NCBI GenBank assembly: GCA_016787925.1
Contig: JAEUSK010000175.1
Location: forward strand, 1-60,396
Source: a bacterium
Lineage (GTDB): Bacteria > CLD3 > SB21
Length of the DNA stretch: 60,396 nucleotides
Direction of reading: 5' to 3'
Shown here: one piece after another, positions 27,408-37,153 of the stretch
Layout: each line of letters begins with the position of its first letter
Position numbering within the stretch: position 1 is the first letter of the stretch
Notes under the pieces: generated by a model
Databases searched by the model: none
The model's input: only the letters and a program-made list of their open reading frames with translations
Told to the model about the DNA's origin: nothing
Made by a program: the position numbers and the translations under genes

Positions 27408-28994
27408 ATGCAATTTAACAAGATCAAATACAAACTCATTGCAGGCATAGGAATTATAGCGATCTTACCGGCTATTCCTCTCTCTTACCTTTTTGAGAAT
27501 ATGATTGATAAGCTGTTTAGTCTTAGGATGAATAATCGTATCGAGACGGCTTTAGAAGACGCCGTGGATATTTCTCGTTTAATGATACAAAGTGAAAAGA
27601 AAGTCAGCCTGAAGAATACCAGACAATTTGTTGAAAACCCGATGGTGCTGGCGCTGTTGAGAAAATATACTACTCGACAACTGAACGAAAATGATGTTAA
27701 TGACTTGGTAAAAATGGCGCTTTTGGAGGCAAATAAACTCGACGGAGTGGCAATTTATGATAATTCACTTCAGCCGATATTTCTAAACACCGTTTACCAA
27801 AACAAAGATATAGTGAATGGCCTGAAAGATACACTATTTGCCCGACAGCGGCTTCTTGCCAATTCAGATTATGCTGACTATCGTGAAGCAGAGCATTTGC
27901 TCATTGCAGGCATTCCGCTATCATTACCTAATCAGCAACGCGGAGTTATTGTCAGCGTGGTCGTGGTTACCCCTGGGTTTTATGGGAAAACCGAAAGTGT
28001 TCTTACCGCCTTACAATTATATAAGACATTCAATGTGGAAAGTGAAAACATAAAAGCCAGTTTCCTCTATGCGTTTCTGTCTGTATACTTCATCATCATT
28101 TGTCTATCAATCGGATTAAGCGTATTTTTTTCTGCCGTCATGACACGCCCAATCAACAAATTAGCGCTTGGAACGGAACAGATATCAAAGGGAAATCTTG
28201 ATTATCAAATTAATATAAAACCGCGAAGCGACGAGATTGGCCAGCTCATGATTTCCTTCAATCAGATGGTGCAGAATATTAAACACGAACAAGACCGTGT
28301 ACTATACCTTGAAAAGATTTCGACATGGCGTGAAATCGCGCAGCGTTTGGCGCATGAAATAAAAAACCCATTAACACCTATACAACTTACCATACAGCAG
28401 ATAAAAGACTCATACGAAGGCGACGACCCCAAATACAGAAAGATTCTTGAGGAGTGTTATGAAATTGTCGATGAAGAAATTCAGAGTCTTAGAAATTTGA
28501 CCAAAGAATTTTCCGAATTTGCACGTATGCCTAGCATGTCGTTTAAGCCCACACAGTTGAACCAGATCATACAAGATGTCGTCGCATTTTACGCAAATGT
28601 CAGATTCAAATTATTATTACAGCAAGATCTGCCGACCGCGGAATTAGATGCCGAGGCGGTCAAACGCATCATGATTAATCTGGTAGATAATTCGTTATCT
28701 GCAACCGGCGGGAAGGCGGATTCTCAAATAACGATATCAACCCGGTCGTCTGAAACGGCGATCCGGCTGATCATTTCAGATAATGGACACGGCATTCCAA
28801 AAGAAAATCTTGTAAAAATATTCGAACCTCATTTCTCAACAAAAACATCGAGCATGGGGCTCGGCCTTGCAATTGTCAAGTCAATTATTGATGAACACAA
28901 AGGACAAATTGAAGTTGACAGTATTGAGAATCTTGGCACGACTTTTACGATTGATTTCAGAATAAAGGCGCCTAATCTACTTGACAATGGGTAA
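27408..28994 (+). CDS. NtrY-like sensor histidine kinase
   Basis: A membrane histidine kinase of 528 residues. A transmembrane helix at about 8-28, an extracytoplasmic sensor region and a second helix near 220-240 are followed by a HAMP domain (TRPINKLALGTEQISKG, about 245-295). The HisKA motif RLAHEIKNPLTP near residue 315 is characteristic of the NtrY group. The HATPase domain has NLVDNSLSAT, DNGHGIPKENL and MGLGLAIVKSI. No response regulator lies next to it; the usual NtrX-like partner must be elsewhere. Its end overlaps neither neighbour and the EVE gene follows at once. Confidence 0.9.
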   Translation: MQFNKIKYKLIAGIGIIAILPAIPLSYLFENMIDKLFSLRMNNRIETALEDAVDISRLMIQSEKKVSLKNTRQFVENPMVLALLRKYTTRQLNENDVNDLVKMALLEANKLDGVAIYDNSLQPIFLNTVYQNKDIVNGLKDTLFARQRLLANSDYADYREAEHLLIAGIPLSLPNQQRGVIVSVVVVTPGFYGKTESVLTALQLYKTFNVESENIKASFLYAFLSVYFIIICLSIGLSVFFSAVMTRPINKLALGTEQISKGNLDYQINIKPRSDEIGQLMISFNQMVQNIKHEQDRVLYLEKISTWREIAQRLAHEIKNPLTPIQLTIQQIKDSYEGDDPKYRKILEECYEIVDEEIQSLRNLTKEFSEFARMPSMSFKPTQLNQIIQDVVAFYANVRFKLLLQQDLPTAELDAEAVKRIMINLVDNSLSATGGKADSQITISTRSSETAIRLIISDNGHGIPKENLVKIFEPHFSTKTSSMGLGLAIVKSIIDEHKGQIEVDSIENLGTTFTIDFRIKAPNLLDNG

Positions 28995-29007
28995 AAAGGA
29001 GGGCTGT

Positions 29008-29418
29008 ATGCCGTACTGGATTTTAAAATCAGAACCGAACACATATTCATTTGATAATTTAGTTAAGGACAAAAAGGCAACATGGGACGGGATACGTAAT
29101 CCACAGGCTCTAATACATATTCGTTCCATGAAAAAGAAAGATCTGGCTATGATTTACCACAGTAGTGAGGGTAAATGTATCGTCGGATTAGCGGAAATTG
29201 TTTCTGACCCGTATCCCGATCCGAAGCTGAATGAAAACAAATTCACTGTGATTGATCTCGTTCCAAAACGTAGGTTAAAGAAGCGCGTGACATTGTCTGA
29301 AATTAAGGCCAATCCGAAGTTGTCCGAATTAAAACTGGTAAGGCAATCGCGGCTTTCAGTGATACCTGTTCCGGAAGTGATGTGGCATGAATTGCTAAAA
29401 ATGGCAGGAGAAGAATAA
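29008..29418 (+). CDS. EVE domain-containing protein
   Basis: A 136-residue single-domain EVE protein (PUA-like fold, related to YTH), which binds modified bases in nucleic acid. The ATG at 29008 has AAGGAGG at good spacing; the frame is open further upstream but that part overlaps the kinase. Diagnostic features are the N-terminus YWILKSEPNTYSFDNL, TWDGIRNPQA and the DLAMIYHSS strand. Members occur widely as housekeeping genes and also in defence contexts. Here the neighbours are ordinary genes, so no defence role is suggested. Confidence 0.9.
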   Translation: MPYWILKSEPNTYSFDNLVKDKKATWDGIRNPQALIHIRSMKKKDLAMIYHSSEGKCIVGLAEIVSDPYPDPKLNENKFTVIDLVPKRRLKKRVTLSEIKANPKLSELKLVRQSRLSVIPVPEVMWHELLKMAGEE

Positions 29419-29444
29419 TCATTGGATCGTAACTCAAGAAAGAA

Positions 29445-30323
29445 CTACTCAAGCCTTGTAAACAAACGCAATGCTTCTAAATATTTTTCGCTCGTTTTCT
29501 TGATGATGTCCTCTGGCAATACAGGTGCAGGCGTATTATTGTCCCATTTAATTGATATCAAATAATCACGCAAAAATTGCTTATCATAACTGGGTTGACT
29601 GCCGCCGGGCTTGTATTGGTCTGCCGGCCAGAATCGGGATGAATCCGGCGTTAGCAATTCATCAATGAGAATTAATTCCTCATCAAGGAGTCCAAACTCC
29701 ATTTTTGTATCGGCGATAATAATTCCCTTCTCCGATGCCAACTTTTGTGCATGCAAATAGATCTGTATACAGGTTTCCTTAATCTTATTGGCAATTGTAG
29801 TCCCGACCATATCTTTTACATTTTCAAATGAAATATTCTGATCATGCCCTTCCTCGGCCTTCGTAGAAGGTGTAAAAATCGGCTCAGGAAGTTTGTCTGA
29901 TTCTTTTAATCCATTGGGCAATTTGACCCCGCAGATTGAACCCGTTTTCAAGTACTCCTTCCAACCGGATCCGGACAGATACCCACGCACAATACACTCA
30001 ATAGGCAGCGCACGTGATTTATGAACCAACATACTGCGTTTTTCGAGTACCGAATCATAGGGTTTACATATATTCGGAAATGTCTTGACATCTGTGGAGA
30101 CAACGTGATTTCGTACAATAGTATCGGTCTGACCAAACCAAAAAGCCGAAATTTGATTCAATACCTCCCCTTTTCGCGGTATTGAGTTGGGCATTATGAC
30201 GTCGAAAGCTGATATGCGGTCTGTGACAACAATGAGCAGATAATTGTCCAGGTCGTACACATCACGTACTTTTCCGCGGCGCATGAGCGGAATTTTTTCA
30301 AAATTAGTTTGCGTCACAAGCAT
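29445..30323 (-). CDS. purC: Phosphoribosylaminoimidazole-succinocarboxamide synthase, long canonical form (second of two)
   Basis: SAICAR synthetase of the about 290-residue type known also from yeast ADE1. Motifs are the nucleotide-binding [11 protein letters not shown] near residue 15, [28 protein letters not shown] and DTKMEFGL followed by [14 protein letters not shown]. All conserved positions I know are present, so this is probably the main purine-pathway enzyme. It ends a leftward run behind secA (14 bases apart). The short divergent copy next to purB at 15576-16337 belongs to a different subfamily. Confidence 0.94.
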   Translation of the reverse strand: MLVTQTNFEKIPLMRRGKVRDVYDLDNYLLIVVTDRISAFDVIMPNSIPRKGEVLNQISAFWFGQTDTIVRNHVVSTDVKTFPNICKPYDSVLEKRSMLVHKSRALPIECIVRGYLSGSGWKEYLKTGSICGVKLPNGLKESDKLPEPIFTPSTKAEEGHDQNISFENVKDMVGTTIANKIKETCIQIYLHAQKLASEKGIIIADTKMEFGLLDEELILIDELLTPDSSRFWPADQYKPGGSQPSYDKQFLRDYLISIKWDNNTPAPVLPEDIIKKTSEKYLEALRLFTRLE

Positions 30324-30337
30324 GTTACTTCCTCGCC

Positions 30338-33300
30338 TTATTTTCCGTGACAGTGTTTAAATTTCTTTCCGCTTCCGCACGGGCATGGGTCATTGCGGCC
30401 AACTTTTTGTTCTGCCCTGACCGGCGTGTGGCTGACTCTAGCGGGTTGCTCCTCTCCTTGCCCATCAGATGCTCCGGAAAAACCCATGCCATCAGTAGAT
30501 GCATGTACCGTGCGTAACACCCGCGCGCGTTTGATCATTTGTTTTTCCATTTCTTCGGCAGGTTCAGCCCGGAATACGAATTCAACGATTTCAGCGGTAA
30601 TACGGTCAAGAAGCTGCATGAACATATCGAATCCTTCTTTCTTATATTCGATCAAAGGATCTTTTTGCCCGTAACCCCGTAAATGGATGCCCTCCTTGAA
30701 TTCCTCCATTTCGCGCAGATGTTCTTTCCAGCGTTCATCAATAGTCTTCAGTAATGCGATACGCTCTATTCTGCGCATGTTTTCTGAAGTCCAGACAGTT
30801 TCTCTTGACTCGTAGCGCTCCATGAGGTGCTTCCGCAAATAGTCGCTAAACTCCTCGAGCCTTATGCCAAATAGTTCATCATTATTGAGCGCAATTCCGC
30901 AGGTTCTCAATAAGTATTCCGTTAGGCCTGCAATATCCCAATCTTCAGAATGCGGACGATCTCCGACATACTTTTCATTTACCATTTCAACAAATTCGTC
31001 AAGAACATCCAGAAATTCATTCTTGACATTTTCATTCAGCAATGCCCGGCGGCGGCGGCTGTAAATGATTTCACGCTGCTGGTTCATCACATCGTCATAT
31101 TCCAATAGTCTTTTTCGGATGCTAAAATTGCGCGCTTCAACCCGTTTCTGCGCACGTTCTACCGCTTTGGTGATCCAGCGATGTGAAATAACTTCTCCTT
31201 CCTCTGCGCCTAATCTGTCCATGACGCGGGCAATTCGATCCGATCCAAACAAGCGCATCAAGTCATCTTCGAGCGAAATAAAAAACACAGAGGCCCCCGG
31301 ATCACCCTGCCTGCCGCTTCGCCCGCGCAACTGTAAATCAATACGCCGCGATTCATGACGCTCTGTTCCGATAATCTGAAGACCTCCCGCCGCCTGAACG
31401 CCTGACCCAAGCTTGATATCCGTTCCGCGTCCTGCCATGTTTGTTGCGATAGTCACTGCACCTTTTTGACCGGCATTTGACACGATCTCTGCCTCGCGCT
31501 GATTTTGTTTTGCGTTGAGAACTTCGTGCTTTATTCCCTTTCGCGTAAGCATTCGGCTAATAGTTTCTGATACTTCCACGGAGGTTGTTCCGACAAGCGT
31601 TGGTTTGTCCGCTTTTTGGTTTTCCCCGATAAGATCGACCACCGCATTGTATTTCTCGCGTTTTGTTCTGTAGATCTGATCTTCGTAGTCACTTCGAACT
31701 ATGGGACGATTCGTAGGTACGACCGTTACGTCCAGCTTGTAAATTTCGAATAATTCAGTTGCTTCCGTTACCGCGGTACCGGTCATACCGGCCAACTTCT
31801 TGTAAAGTCGAAAATAGTTTTGCAGCGTAATGGTTGCGAGCGTTTGCGTGTCGCGTTCGACTTTGACTCCTTCTTTTGCCTCAATCGCCTGGTGCAGGCC
31901 GTCGCTGTAGCGGCGACCATGCAAAATACGTCCGGTAAATTCGTCCACGATTTGCACTTTTCCGTCCTGCACAACATATTCAATATCTTTTTCGTACAAC
32001 GAATATGCTAACAGAAGTTTTTCAATACTGTGTATTCTATCGCTGCGCTCCGCAAATACTTTCCCTAATTCGTCTTTCTTGATGGCCCGTTCACGCTCAC
32101 TGAGGTCGTGATTCGTATCAATCTTTATGATTTCATCCGAAAGATCCGGAATAATAAACATCTCCGGGTTTGTCGGCGACATGGTATTTCGTCCCTTTTC
32201 AGTCAGATCTATGGCATGACTCTTTTCATCGATTGCAAAATAAAGTTCTTCGTCAATTTCATGAATTTTCTTATCCCGCAAATAATTATTCTCCGTCGCC
32301 TGTATGAGTTGCGCGACACCTTCCTGCGTCATAGCTTTCATTAACCGCTTGTTCTTTGGCGCGCCGCGCAATGCCGTAAGCAGTTTGATCCCCGCCTCTA
32401 CATTATCCCCCTTCTTAAGCGCCTGATCACCATCTGCAACAAGCTGATTAACCAAACGGGTTTGCATGTCGAGCAGCTTCTTTACAAGGGGGTTACTTTC
32501 CTCATATTTTTGATTTGTAGGCGTGTCCACTGCTCCGCTGATAATCAATGGCGTTCGCGCCTCATCGACCAAAACTGAATCCACCTCATCCACAATCGCA
32601 TAGTAATGCCCACGTACCTGTACCACATCGTCCGGCGACGTTGCCATATTGTCTCGTAAATAATCAAATCCAAACTCATTGTTGGTCCCGTAAGTGATAT
32701 CGCAATTGTATGCCTCTCTCCGCTGCGCAGGATTCATGTCATTAAGAATCACACCGATAGTTAGTCCAAGAAATTCATAGACTTTTCCCATCCACTCTTT
32801 GTCGCGTAAAGCCAGATAATCGTTTACGGTTACCAGATGGACGCCTCGCCCTGCTAACGCATTTAGGTAAATTGATGCTACGGCAACTAATGTCTTGCCT
32901 TCTCCGGTTGCCATCTCTGCTATTTTGCCTTGATGTAAAACAATTCCTCCGATCAGCTGGACATCATAAGGAACCATATCCCATGTTACTTGCCGGCCGC
33001 ACACCATGTAGGAGCTCCCCTTTAGGCGTTTACAGGCTTGTTTTACATTTGCAAAGGCCTCCGGCAATATGTCATTTAGCGCAGCCTGCTGCATGTCAAA
33101 CAACCGCTTTTCAGCGTTCTTGAGTTCATCCACTAATGCTTTTGCAAGATTGTGATCGGAACTGGTCTGGACCTTTTCTTTAATTTCCTGAACGGCGGCA
33201 GCTTCTTCTTTAGTAAGTTCTTTGATTCTGTCTTTGAATTCGCCCGTTTTCTCGGCAAGCTGCTCAGCGCTCAAATCGTCATATAATGCATCGTATCGAT

Positions 33301-33385
33301 TAATTTCTTCAACAATAGGCGATATTTTTTTTACATCGCGTTCATGTTTATTACCTAATATGGCTCTTAGTACGGCTGAAATCAT
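30338..33385 (-). CDS. secA: Protein translocase ATPase SecA
   Basis: The motor of Sec-dependent export, 1015 residues, longer than the about 900 of E. coli. Walker A region [11 protein letters not shown] lies near residue 158, with [20 protein letters not shown], the GRGTDIKLG motif and the [14 protein letters not shown] motif following. An additional segment of about 100 residues after VDTPTNQKY (about 290-390) is known in FCB-group SecA proteins. The C-terminal zinc-binding tail with [13 protein letters not shown] is intact, so SecB/ribosome contact is expected. It is followed by purC and preceded, after 89 bases, by a phosphoesterase gene. Confidence 0.98.
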   Translation of the reverse strand: MISAVLRAILGNKHERDVKKISPIVEEINRYDALYDDLSAEQLAEKTGEFKDRIKELTKEEAAAVQEIKEKVQTSSDHNLAKALVDELKNAEKRLFDMQQAALNDILPEAFANVKQACKRLKGSSYMVCGRQVTWDMVPYDVQLIGGIVLHQGKIAEMATGEGKTLVAVASIYLNALAGRGVHLVTVNDYLALRDKEWMGKVYEFLGLTIGVILNDMNPAQRREAYNCDITYGTNNEFGFDYLRDNMATSPDDVVQVRGHYYAIVDEVDSVLVDEARTPLIISGAVDTPTNQKYEESNPLVKKLLDMQTRLVNQLVADGDQALKKGDNVEAGIKLLTALRGAPKNKRLMKAMTQEGVAQLIQATENNYLRDKKIHEIDEELYFAIDEKSHAIDLTEKGRNTMSPTNPEMFIIPDLSDEIIKIDTNHDLSERERAIKKDELGKVFAERSDRIHSIEKLLLAYSLYEKDIEYVVQDGKVQIVDEFTGRILHGRRYSDGLHQAIEAKEGVKVERDTQTLATITLQNYFRLYKKLAGMTGTAVTEATELFEIYKLDVTVVPTNRPIVRSDYEDQIYRTKREKYNAVVDLIGENQKADKPTLVGTTSVEVSETISRMLTRKGIKHEVLNAKQNQREAEIVSNAGQKGAVTIATNMAGRGTDIKLGSGVQAAGGLQIIGTERHESRRIDLQLRGRSGRQGDPGASVFFISLEDDLMRLFGSDRIARVMDRLGAEEGEVISHRWITKAVERAQKRVEARNFSIRKRLLEYDDVMNQQREIIYSRRRRALLNENVKNEFLDVLDEFVEMVNEKYVGDRPHSEDWDIAGLTEYLLRTCGIALNNDELFGIRLEEFSDYLRKHLMERYESRETVWTSENMRRIERIALLKTIDERWKEHLREMEEFKEGIHLRGYGQKDPLIEYKKEGFDMFMQLLDRITAEIVEFVFRAEPAEEMEKQMIKRARVLRTVHASTDGMGFSGASDGQGEEQPARVSHTPVRAEQKVGRNDPCPCGSGKKFKHCHGK

Positions 33386-33474
33386 GGGTTAAAGCGACTC
33401 CTTCATCTATTCAACAGTTAAATTGTATTTTCGCATTATATTTTTCTATTATTCCAGTTACATGTCTATAGTTG

Positions 33475-34185
33475 CTATCTGCCTTTAATCAAACGATCGG
33501 CCAGAAAAGGGGGCAGCCCTCTGTCTCGTATTTTTTGAGCGGTCACTTCCATGTTGTATTCAAAGCGATAAGGCTGGTAATACCATTTATCGGTATCAAA
33601 AATTCCGAAGCTCAGGCGCGGATTACCATCTCTCGGTTGTCCAATGCTTCCAACATTAATCAAATATTTGGTCTCTTTACTCAGCGAAAACGACATAACA
33701 GTGCTGGTATCGCGATAGTATATCTGAGGCACGTGAGAATGGCCGATGAAGCATACTTTTTCTTCAAAATGATCGAATTGCGTAATAGCATCATTCCAGG
33801 TAAACACATAATGCCATTCTTCAGGCTCCTGCGGCGTCGAATGAACAAAATATATGTCATTGAGCTTGTGCGTATATGGCAGTAGTGAGAGAAAGTTAAG
33901 ATTATTTGCACTGATCTGCTCGCGAGTCCATAGTACTGCTTCCTTTGCAATTGGGTTAAAATTATCTGTTGCTTCAATATGCGTTACGGCGTAATCATGA
34001 TTTCCCATGAGGACTATGCAGGAGCGCTTCCGCATTATATCTACGCACTGGTCCGGATCAGGTCCATAACCCACAACGTCTCCCAGACAAATGATCTCGT
34101 CGGGTTTTTGATCATCGATCACATTGAGCGCTTTGGTTAAGGCCTCTAAATTAGCGTGAATGTCAGAAATGATGGCTATTCGCAT
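33475..34185 (-). CDS. Metallophosphoesterase (YfcE/MJ0936-like)
   Basis: A calcineurin-like phosphoesterase of 236 residues. The metal-binding motifs are ISDIHANLEAL at the N-terminus, CLGDVVGYGPDP, LMGNHDYAV, and later FIGHSHVPQIYY with the final GH-x-H. Substrates in this family are mostly phosphodiesters or phosphoproteins and cannot be predicted here. It starts 21 bases after the sugar permease gene. No signal peptide is present, so it is cytoplasmic. Confidence 0.9.
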   Translation of the reverse strand: MRIAIISDIHANLEALTKALNVIDDQKPDEIICLGDVVGYGPDPDQCVDIMRKRSCIVLMGNHDYAVTHIEATDNFNPIAKEAVLWTREQISANNLNFLSLLPYTHKLNDIYFVHSTPQEPEEWHYVFTWNDAITQFDHFEEKVCFIGHSHVPQIYYRDTSTVMSFSLSKETKYLINVGSIGQPRDGNPRLSFGIFDTDKWYYQPYRFEYNMEVTAQKIRDRGLPPFLADRLIKGR

Positions 34186-34206
34186 GTGGAATATTTCGTA
34201 TGTAGT

Positions 34207-34986
34207 TTATTCTTTCACTGCTCCGCTGGTGAGCCCGGATATTATTTGTTTTTGAAATAAAAGAAAAATAATGATCATCGGAATAGACGAAATACCGGCT
34301 CCTGCCATTAGGTGCGGTGTGTCAATATCCTGGTAACCGCTGAAAAAAGCCAAACCGACGGGCAATGTTCTCATAACATCAGAATCTGTGAAAAGAAATG
34401 GAAACAAAAACTGATTCCAATTATTCACAAAAATGTAAATTCCTAGAACCGCTAATGCAGGCTTTGCCATGGGCATGATGATACGAAATAATATGGTCAT
34501 TTCGGCGGCTCCGTCCATGCGCGCCGATTCTTCCACAGAAACGGGTAATTTTTCAAAGTACTGTTTCATCAAGAAAATTCCAAACGGATTTACGACCCAA
34601 GGAATAATGAGTGCCCAGTAGGTATCTAGCCAGTTGAAATGATTCATCAACATGTAGAGAGGAACCATGACAATCTGTCCGGGGATAATTAAAGTCAAAA
34701 GGACCGTAATAAAAAGTATATTTTTATAGCGAAAATTCTGTCTTGCAAAAAAGTAGCCCGCCATCGAACAAAAGATCAGATTACCTGCCGTAACCGCTAC
34801 CGAGACAATTAAACTATTAAAGAAATATCGCCCAAATAATCCTGAATTCCAAACGTCAAGATAATTTTTGAAAGAAAAAGTTTTTTCGGGATATTCAACC
34901 AAAGAGACAACTATCATCCATGCGACGGGAGCAATACAAACAAGGCTGACAGTGAATAAAAGTGAATACCTATTCCATGAAGTCAT
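34207..34986 (-). CDS. Sugar ABC transporter permease, MalG family
   Basis: An inner-membrane permease of 259 residues with six predicted transmembrane helices. The cytoplasmic EAA loop that contacts the ATPase is seen as EESARMDGAAEMTILFRIIMP near residue 155. The C-terminus QKQIISGLTSGAVKE is typical of carbohydrate MalG-type permeases. The MalF-type partner and the ATPase are not adjacent. A family-1 sugar-binding lipoprotein occurs at 53240-54499, about 18 kb away, and could be the matching component. No clear ribosome site precedes the ATG. Confidence 0.9.
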   Translation of the reverse strand: MTSWNRYSLLFTVSLVCIAPVAWMIVVSLVEYPEKTFSFKNYLDVWNSGLFGRYFFNSLIVSVAVTAGNLIFCSMAGYFFARQNFRYKNILFITVLLTLIIPGQIVMVPLYMLMNHFNWLDTYWALIIPWVVNPFGIFLMKQYFEKLPVSVEESARMDGAAEMTILFRIIMPMAKPALAVLGIYIFVNNWNQFLFPFLFTDSDVMRTLPVGLAFFSGYQDIDTPHLMAGAGISSIPMIIIFLLFQKQIISGLTSGAVKE

Positions 34987-35133
34987 TCGTTCGTTCTTTG
35001 GAGGCTAAATGGCTGCAATACTTTGCTCAGGCTAACTTCCTAATTGACCTGCGAGATTCAAACAAGATGAGGATTAATAACTACAGACTAATTAATCGGC
35101 ATCGTGTTCACCGCGAATCGTTGTGTATGATGA

Positions 35134-37122
35134 CTATTTCATATCTGCGGCAACGGCAATATCTTCGACGTCCTTGTGCTCTTCCGGCTCAGCTAAATTA
35201 CCATTCTGGTCGGTGCCATCTGCATCCAAGGACTTCTTTGAACCTAGGATCTCCTCAATTTCCTTTTTATCCAGAACTTCTTTCTCCAGTAATTTTTTAG
35301 TCAAAGACTCTAATTTGTCGCGCTTTTCGATCAACAGGTTTCGGGTCTTTTCGTATGCCGCATCAATGATGGCTTTAACTTCCGAGTCTATCAGTTTTGC
35401 CGTTTCTTCGCTATACGGTTTCATCGTAACTCCGCCAAGAAAATTTTCACGTCCGTTCTCTATGTATGAAATATTACCCAGCTTTGTTGACATACCATAC
35501 ATCGTCACCATGCGCGTGGCAATTTCTGTAACACGCTCAAGATCATTCGATGCGCCGGTGGAGATTTGGTTAAAGACAATGTCCTCAGCGGCACGCCCGC
35601 CAAGCAAACTGCATAGTTTCTCGATCAATTCATCACGAGACAACAAATATCTGTCTTCAAGAGGAGTCTGCAGCGTATAACCAAGCGCAGCTACGCCGCG
35701 CGGAACAATGGAAACTTTATGTATAGGATCCGCATTCTCGAGATAATGTCCGACTACCGCATGGCCGGATTCATGATAGGCAACGATGTTTTTTTCTTTT
35801 GGACTAATGATCTTATTTTTCTTCTCTAGTCCGCCGATAACACGTTCAATTGCATCCTGGAAATCAGACGTATCAATTCGCTCCTTGTCTTTTCGAGAGG
35901 CCAGCAAAGACGCTTCGTTACATACATTGGCGATCTCAGCGCCCGCAAATCCGGGGGTCTGGGCTGCCAATGCCTGTAGATCCATATTATCAGCAAGAGG
36001 CATGCCTTTTGTGTGAACTTTAAATATTTCCATTCTGGCCTTAAGATCCGGTCGGTCTAATACCACCTGACGGTCAAATCGTCCGGGTCTTAATAACGCA
36101 ACATCTAAAACATCCGGCCGATTGGTCGCTCCAACGATAATCACGCCTTTGTCGGTATTAAAACCGTCCATTTCAACCAGTAATTGATTCAAAGTATTTT
36201 CACGCTCGTCATGGCCGCCCATGATCATTCCCTTTGCCCGGCTCCGGCCAATGGCATCAATTTCATCAATGAATATAATACACGGCGCTTTTGATTTTGC
36301 CTCGGCAAATAAATCTCTGACGCGTGAAGCACCGACACCAACAAACATTTCCACAAAATCAGAGCCGCTCAAATGAAAAAAAGGCACATTAGCCTCACCA
36401 GCGACCGCTTTTGCAAGCAGTGTTTTCCCTGTTCCAGGAGGACCGACTAATAGAACTCCTTTGGGCAGTTTTGCCCCGAGTTTGGTATATTTTTTTGGAT
36501 TTTGCAGGAAATCAACTATCTCACGAACCTCTTCTATCACTTCTTCAACACCGGCAACATCGTTAAACGTTACTTTTGTCTTTGAATCCGTAGCGTAAAT
36601 TTTCGCCTTACTTTTTCCGATGCTCATCACATTGCCGCCGCCGCCCATCCGTTTAAAAATAAATCCCCACAAAAGAAAAAGCAGAAGTAGCGGAAAAATC
36701 CAGTAAATTAGAATATTCTCAAGCCAATTACTGTCAATCACGCCCTTGTAATTTACACCGGCAGCTTGGAGGTCTTCAACTAGCTTATCGTCGGTTAGAG
36801 AGTTGACAATAAAAGTCTGACGGAGGTCTTTTTTAAATTGACTTTCAAAAAAATTTCCAAGTCGAATCCGTTCGGTGATATCCGTAGGCTGCTGGTTTGC
36901 TTTTTCCTGCTGAGCAACGAGACTATCGGGCAATTTAAATTTTCCGAATATCTTGTCGTTGGTGATTTGAACTTCGTCGATTTTTCCTGCGGCTAATTTA
37001 TCGCGAAACTCCTTGTATGTTATCTCTGCGTCTTGTCCGCTTGGAAATAGTATCGGATTTAGGAGAACAAATAGAAATAGAACGCCCAATATGATAGGTA
37101 TCTGCAGTTTTTGTTTATTCAT
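35134..37122 (-). CDS. ftsH: ATP-dependent zinc metalloprotease FtsH
   Basis: A membrane-anchored AAA protease of 662 residues that degrades misfolded membrane and regulatory proteins. Two transmembrane segments (about 8-25 and 136-156) flank a periplasmic domain. Walker A GPPGTGKT is at 227-234, Walker [12 protein letters not shown] near 283, and the SRH region [21 protein letters not shown] near 331. Zinc ligands are in HESGH (450-454). The C-terminus is acidic. It begins 31 bases after lon, in line with htrA, the dnaK group and other quality-control genes. Confidence 0.98.
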   Translation of the reverse strand: MNKQKLQIPIILGVLFLFVLLNPILFPSGQDAEITYKEFRDKLAAGKIDEVQITNDKIFGKFKLPDSLVAQQEKANQQPTDITERIRLGNFFESQFKKDLRQTFIVNSLTDDKLVEDLQAAGVNYKGVIDSNWLENILIYWIFPLLLLFLLWGFIFKRMGGGGNVMSIGKSKAKIYATDSKTKVTFNDVAGVEEVIEEVREIVDFLQNPKKYTKLGAKLPKGVLLVGPPGTGKTLLAKAVAGEANVPFFHLSGSDFVEMFVGVGASRVRDLFAEAKSKAPCIIFIDEIDAIGRSRAKGMIMGGHDERENTLNQLLVEMDGFNTDKGVIIVGATNRPDVLDVALLRPGRFDRQVVLDRPDLKARMEIFKVHTKGMPLADNMDLQALAAQTPGFAGAEIANVCNEASLLASRKDKERIDTSDFQDAIERVIGGLEKKNKIISPKEKNIVAYHESGHAVVGHYLENADPIHKVSIVPRGVAALGYTLQTPLEDRYLLSRDELIEKLCSLLGGRAAEDIVFNQISTGASNDLERVTEIATRMVTMYGMSTKLGNISYIENGRENFLGGVTMKPYSEETAKLIDSEVKAIIDAAYEKTRNLLIEKRDKLESLTKKLLEKEVLDKKEIEEILGSKKSLDADGTDQNGNLAEPEEHKDVEDIAVAADMK

Positions 37123-37153
37123 TATATATTCCTTATGAGCCCTTTTTGAGTTG

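Noticed and set aside
29008-29418. EVE protein as part of a defence island
   Set aside because: Neighbours are a kinase and purC; no nuclease, methylase or other defence gene is nearby.
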